Positions 62,176 through 64,000 of a DNA stretch of 64,000 nt are shown one piece after another. Both the position numbers and the translations under genes were made by a program. How positions within the stretch are numbered: the first letter of the stretch is position 1; every line of letters begins with the position of its first letter. The notes under the pieces are model-generated. The model worked only from the letters and a program-made list of their open reading frames with translations, had not been told where the DNA came from and made no database searches. Source of the DNA: Arcticimaribacter sp965277835 (GTDB lineage Bacteria > Bacteroidota > Bacteroidia > Flavobacteriales > Flavobacteriaceae); assembly GCA_965277835.1 (NCBI GenBank), contig OZ255841.1:1364001-1428000 (forward strand), read 5' to 3'.

Positions 62176-64000
62176 CTTCTTTTTGATTGCTACTTCTTGG
62201 AAAGATTCGATAACATCACCTATTTGGATATCGTTATAGCCCTTAATCTGAAGTCCACAATCGTACCCTTTGCTAACTTCCTTAACATCGTCTTTAAAAC
62301 GTTTTAACGAACTTAAAACGCCTGTATATTGAACCACGCCCTCTCTAATAATACGAATATTTGAGTTTCGATAAATTTTACCAGAAGTTACCATACACCC
62401 TGCAATGGTACCAATTTTAGATATCTTAAAGGTTTCTCTTATTTCGACATTCCCCGTAATTTCCTCTTTCATTTCTGGAGAAAGCATGCCTTCCATTGCA
62501 TCTTTTATATCGTTGATAGCGTCATATATAATGGAGTACGACCGAATATCTATTTCTTCTTTTTCTGCAAGCAAACGCGCATTACCCATTGGACGAACAT
62601 TAAATCCTATTACAACAGCATCAGACGCAGAAGCTAATAATACATCGGATTCTGTGATTGCTCCCACTCCTTTATGAATAATATTAACTTGTATTTCTTC
62701 TGTAGATAATTTTTGAAAAGAGTCCGTAAGTGCTTCGACAGAACCATCCACGTCTCCCTTAAGAATTAAATTTAATTCCTTAAAGTCACCTAAAGCAATT
62801 CTTCGTCCAATTTCATCAAGGGTTATATGTCGTTGTGTACGCACATTTTGTTCTCGAAGTAATTGCGTCCTTTTCGCTGCAATTTGTTTAGCTTCTCTTT
62901 CGTCTTCAAGAACTTTAAAGCTATCACCAGCTTGTGGTGCACCATCTAATCCTAAAATAGAAACAGGAGTAGAAGGTTTGGCAGATTTAACCCCTTGCCC
63001 TCTCTCATCGAACATTGCTTTAACTTTTCCGCTATGTTTACCCGCAAGAATATAATCTCCAACCTTTAGGGTTCCTCCCTGAACAAGAATAGTAGATACA
63101 TACCCACGACCTTTGTCTAAATATGCCTCAACAACAGTACCTTTGGCTTTCCTGTTTGGATTTGCTTTTAATTCTAACAACTCCGCTTCTAACAATACTT
63201 TTTCGAGTAGCTCTTTTATTCCAGTTCCTTTTATAGCCGAAACATCTTGCGATTGAACTTTCCCTCCCCAATCTTCAACCATAAGGTTCATTTGAGCTAA
63301 TCCTTCTTTGATTTTATCTGGGTTCGAATTTTCTTTATCTACTTTATTAATTGCAAAAACAATAGGTACTCCAGCTGCCTGTGCATGATTTATAGCTTCT
63401 TTTGTTTGAGGCATAATATCATCATCTGCAGCAATAACAATAATAGCAATGTCTGTAACCTGAGCCCCTCGTGCTCGCATTGCCGTAAAGGCTTCGTGAC
63501 CAGGGGTGTCTAAGAATGCTATTCTCTGTTTATTATCAAGTGAAACCGAATATGCCCCAATATGTTGCGTTATTCCTCCAGCTTCTCCTGCTATTACATT
63601 TTCGCTTCTTATATAATCTAACAAAGATGTTTTACCGTGATCTACATGACCCATTACTGTAACTATTGGAGCGCGAAATTCAAGGTCAGCTTCATTTTCT
63701 TCCTCTTCTTCAGAATTTTCTTCAAGGTCACTTTTTACAAAATCAACTTCATATCCAAATTCATCTGCTACAATAGATAAGGTCTCTGCATCTAGTCTTT
63801 GGTTCATCGTAACCATAATCCCTAAAGACATACACGCAGAAATAATTTCGGTACCGCTTATTTCCATCAAGGTAGCTACTTCTCCTACGGTAATAAACTC
63901 TGTTACTTTTAAAATTTTACTCTCTGCCTCAAGTTGTGCTAACTCTTCTTCTGTTTTTTGGCGGTGCTGAACGCGCTTGTCCCTTCTGTATTTAGCACCT
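62170..64000 (-). CDS. infB: Translation initiation factor IF-2, 3' part
   Basis: IF-2 is the GTPase that recruits fMet-tRNA to the ribosome. The frame is open from 62170 to the right edge of the window, so the gene extends beyond it. Visible are the upstream region (EFITVGEVATLMEISGTEI), the G domain with GHVDHGKTSLLDYIR, GGITQHIGAYSV, DTPGHEAFTAMRARG and AINKVDKEN, and the C-terminal beta-barrel domains (GNVEIRETFKISKIGTIAGC). An in-frame TTG at 63870 is not the start, because family sequence continues upstream of it. Confidence 0.96.
   Translation of the reverse strand, partial: GAKYRRDKRVQHRQKTEEELAQLEAESKILKVTEFITVGEVATLMEISGTEIISACMSLGIMVTMNQRLDAETLSIVADEFGYEVDFVKSDLEENSEEEEENEADLEFRAPIVTVMGHVDHGKTSLLDYIRSENVIAGEAGGITQHIGAYSVSLDNKQRIAFLDTPGHEAFTAMRARGAQVTDIAIIVIAADDDIMPQTKEAINHAQAAGVPIVFAINKVDKENSNPDKIKEGLAQMNLMVEDWGGKVQSQDVSAIKGTGIKELLEKVLLEAELLELKANPNRKAKGTVVEAYLDKGRGYVSTILVQGGTLKVGDYILAGKHSGKVKAMFDERGQGVKSAKPSTPVSILGLDGAPQAGDSFKVLEDEREAKQIAAKRTQLLREQNVRTQRHITLDEIGRRIALGDFKELNLILKGDVDGSVEALTDSFQKLSTEEIQVNIIHKGVGAITESDVLLASASDAVVIGFNVRPMGNARLLAEKEEIDIRSYSIIYDAINDIKDAMEGMLSPEMKEEITGNVEIRETFKISKIGTIAGCMVTSGKIYRNSNIRIIREGVVQYTGVLSSLKRFKDDVKEVSKGYDCGLQIKGYNDIQIGDVIESFQEVAIKKKL

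Overview
The window is AT-rich chromosomal DNA from a member of the Bacteroidota, most likely the family Flavobacteriaceae. The evidence is the alternative complex III plus cytochrome oxidase cluster, the Bat (aerotolerance) operon, a flavobacterial-style heme cluster, a SPOR protein beside infB, loose lipoprotein signals, no clear Shine-Dalgarno sequences, and TAnnTTTG-type promoter boxes. The genus cannot be named from the sequence alone. No rRNA, tRNA or CRISPR array was seen.

Layout. 1-6 kb: start of a coiled-coil lipoprotein (cut by the window edge), exonuclease III, glycyl-tRNA synthetase, a ComF-like phosphoribosyltransferase, an Ig-like-domain lipoprotein and a nitrilase-family amidase. 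6-10 kb: glycerol kinase behind a perfect 18-bp inverted repeat, a small membrane protein, and a two-gene glucan locus (surface glycan-binding lipoprotein and GH16 laminarinase) without SusC/SusD. 10-18 kb: EamA transporter, Spx/ArsC protein, transsulfuration enzyme, LpxH, HflX, two alpha/beta hydrolases and an aldo/keto reductase; a 24-codon amphipathic microprotein ORF with a consensus promoter box sits in the gap at 15.8 kb. 17.9-26.8 kb: the complete moxR-DUF58-batD-like-batA-batB-batC-batD-batE operon. 26.8-33 kb: cvpA, a conserved gene, a 2.8-kb island, then pheS, gpsA and a membrane protein. 33-40 kb: ALDH7-type dehydrogenase, exported isoaspartyl peptidase, an ABM-fold protein, a tandem pair of pentapeptide-repeat membrane proteins, a small lipoprotein and a GNAT acetyltransferase. 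40-50.5 kb: a serine hydrolase, then heme biosynthesis (hemB, hemF, hemE, hemD, hemC, hemA on the minus strand, with an antiporter between hemF and hemB) and, divergently, an AraC-type regulator with hemH. 50.5-61.6 kb: one minus-strand operon actA-B-C-D-E-F-coxB-coxA. The window ends with a SPOR-domain protein and infB, which is cut by the right edge.

The most unusual region is the island at about 27,795-30,601. It holds the C-terminal remnant of an IS1595-family transposase, an 800-residue single-chain restriction-modification enzyme (PD-(D/E)xK-like nuclease, N6-adenine methylase and HsdS-like recognition domain) and a 32-codon stub. It is bounded by a 41-bp direct repeat (40/41 identical) that restores both the end of the upstream gene and the leader of pheS, so the island appears to have inserted into a former pheS operon without breaking either gene.

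Together the heme cluster and the ACIII/cytochrome oxidase operon form an aerobic respiration block: heme is made by the first and used by the six CxxCH sites of ActA, by ActE and by CoxA. The Bat operon adds a MoxR/VWA envelope system linked to stress tolerance. Starts were shifted to internal ATGs where the upstream extension lacked family support.
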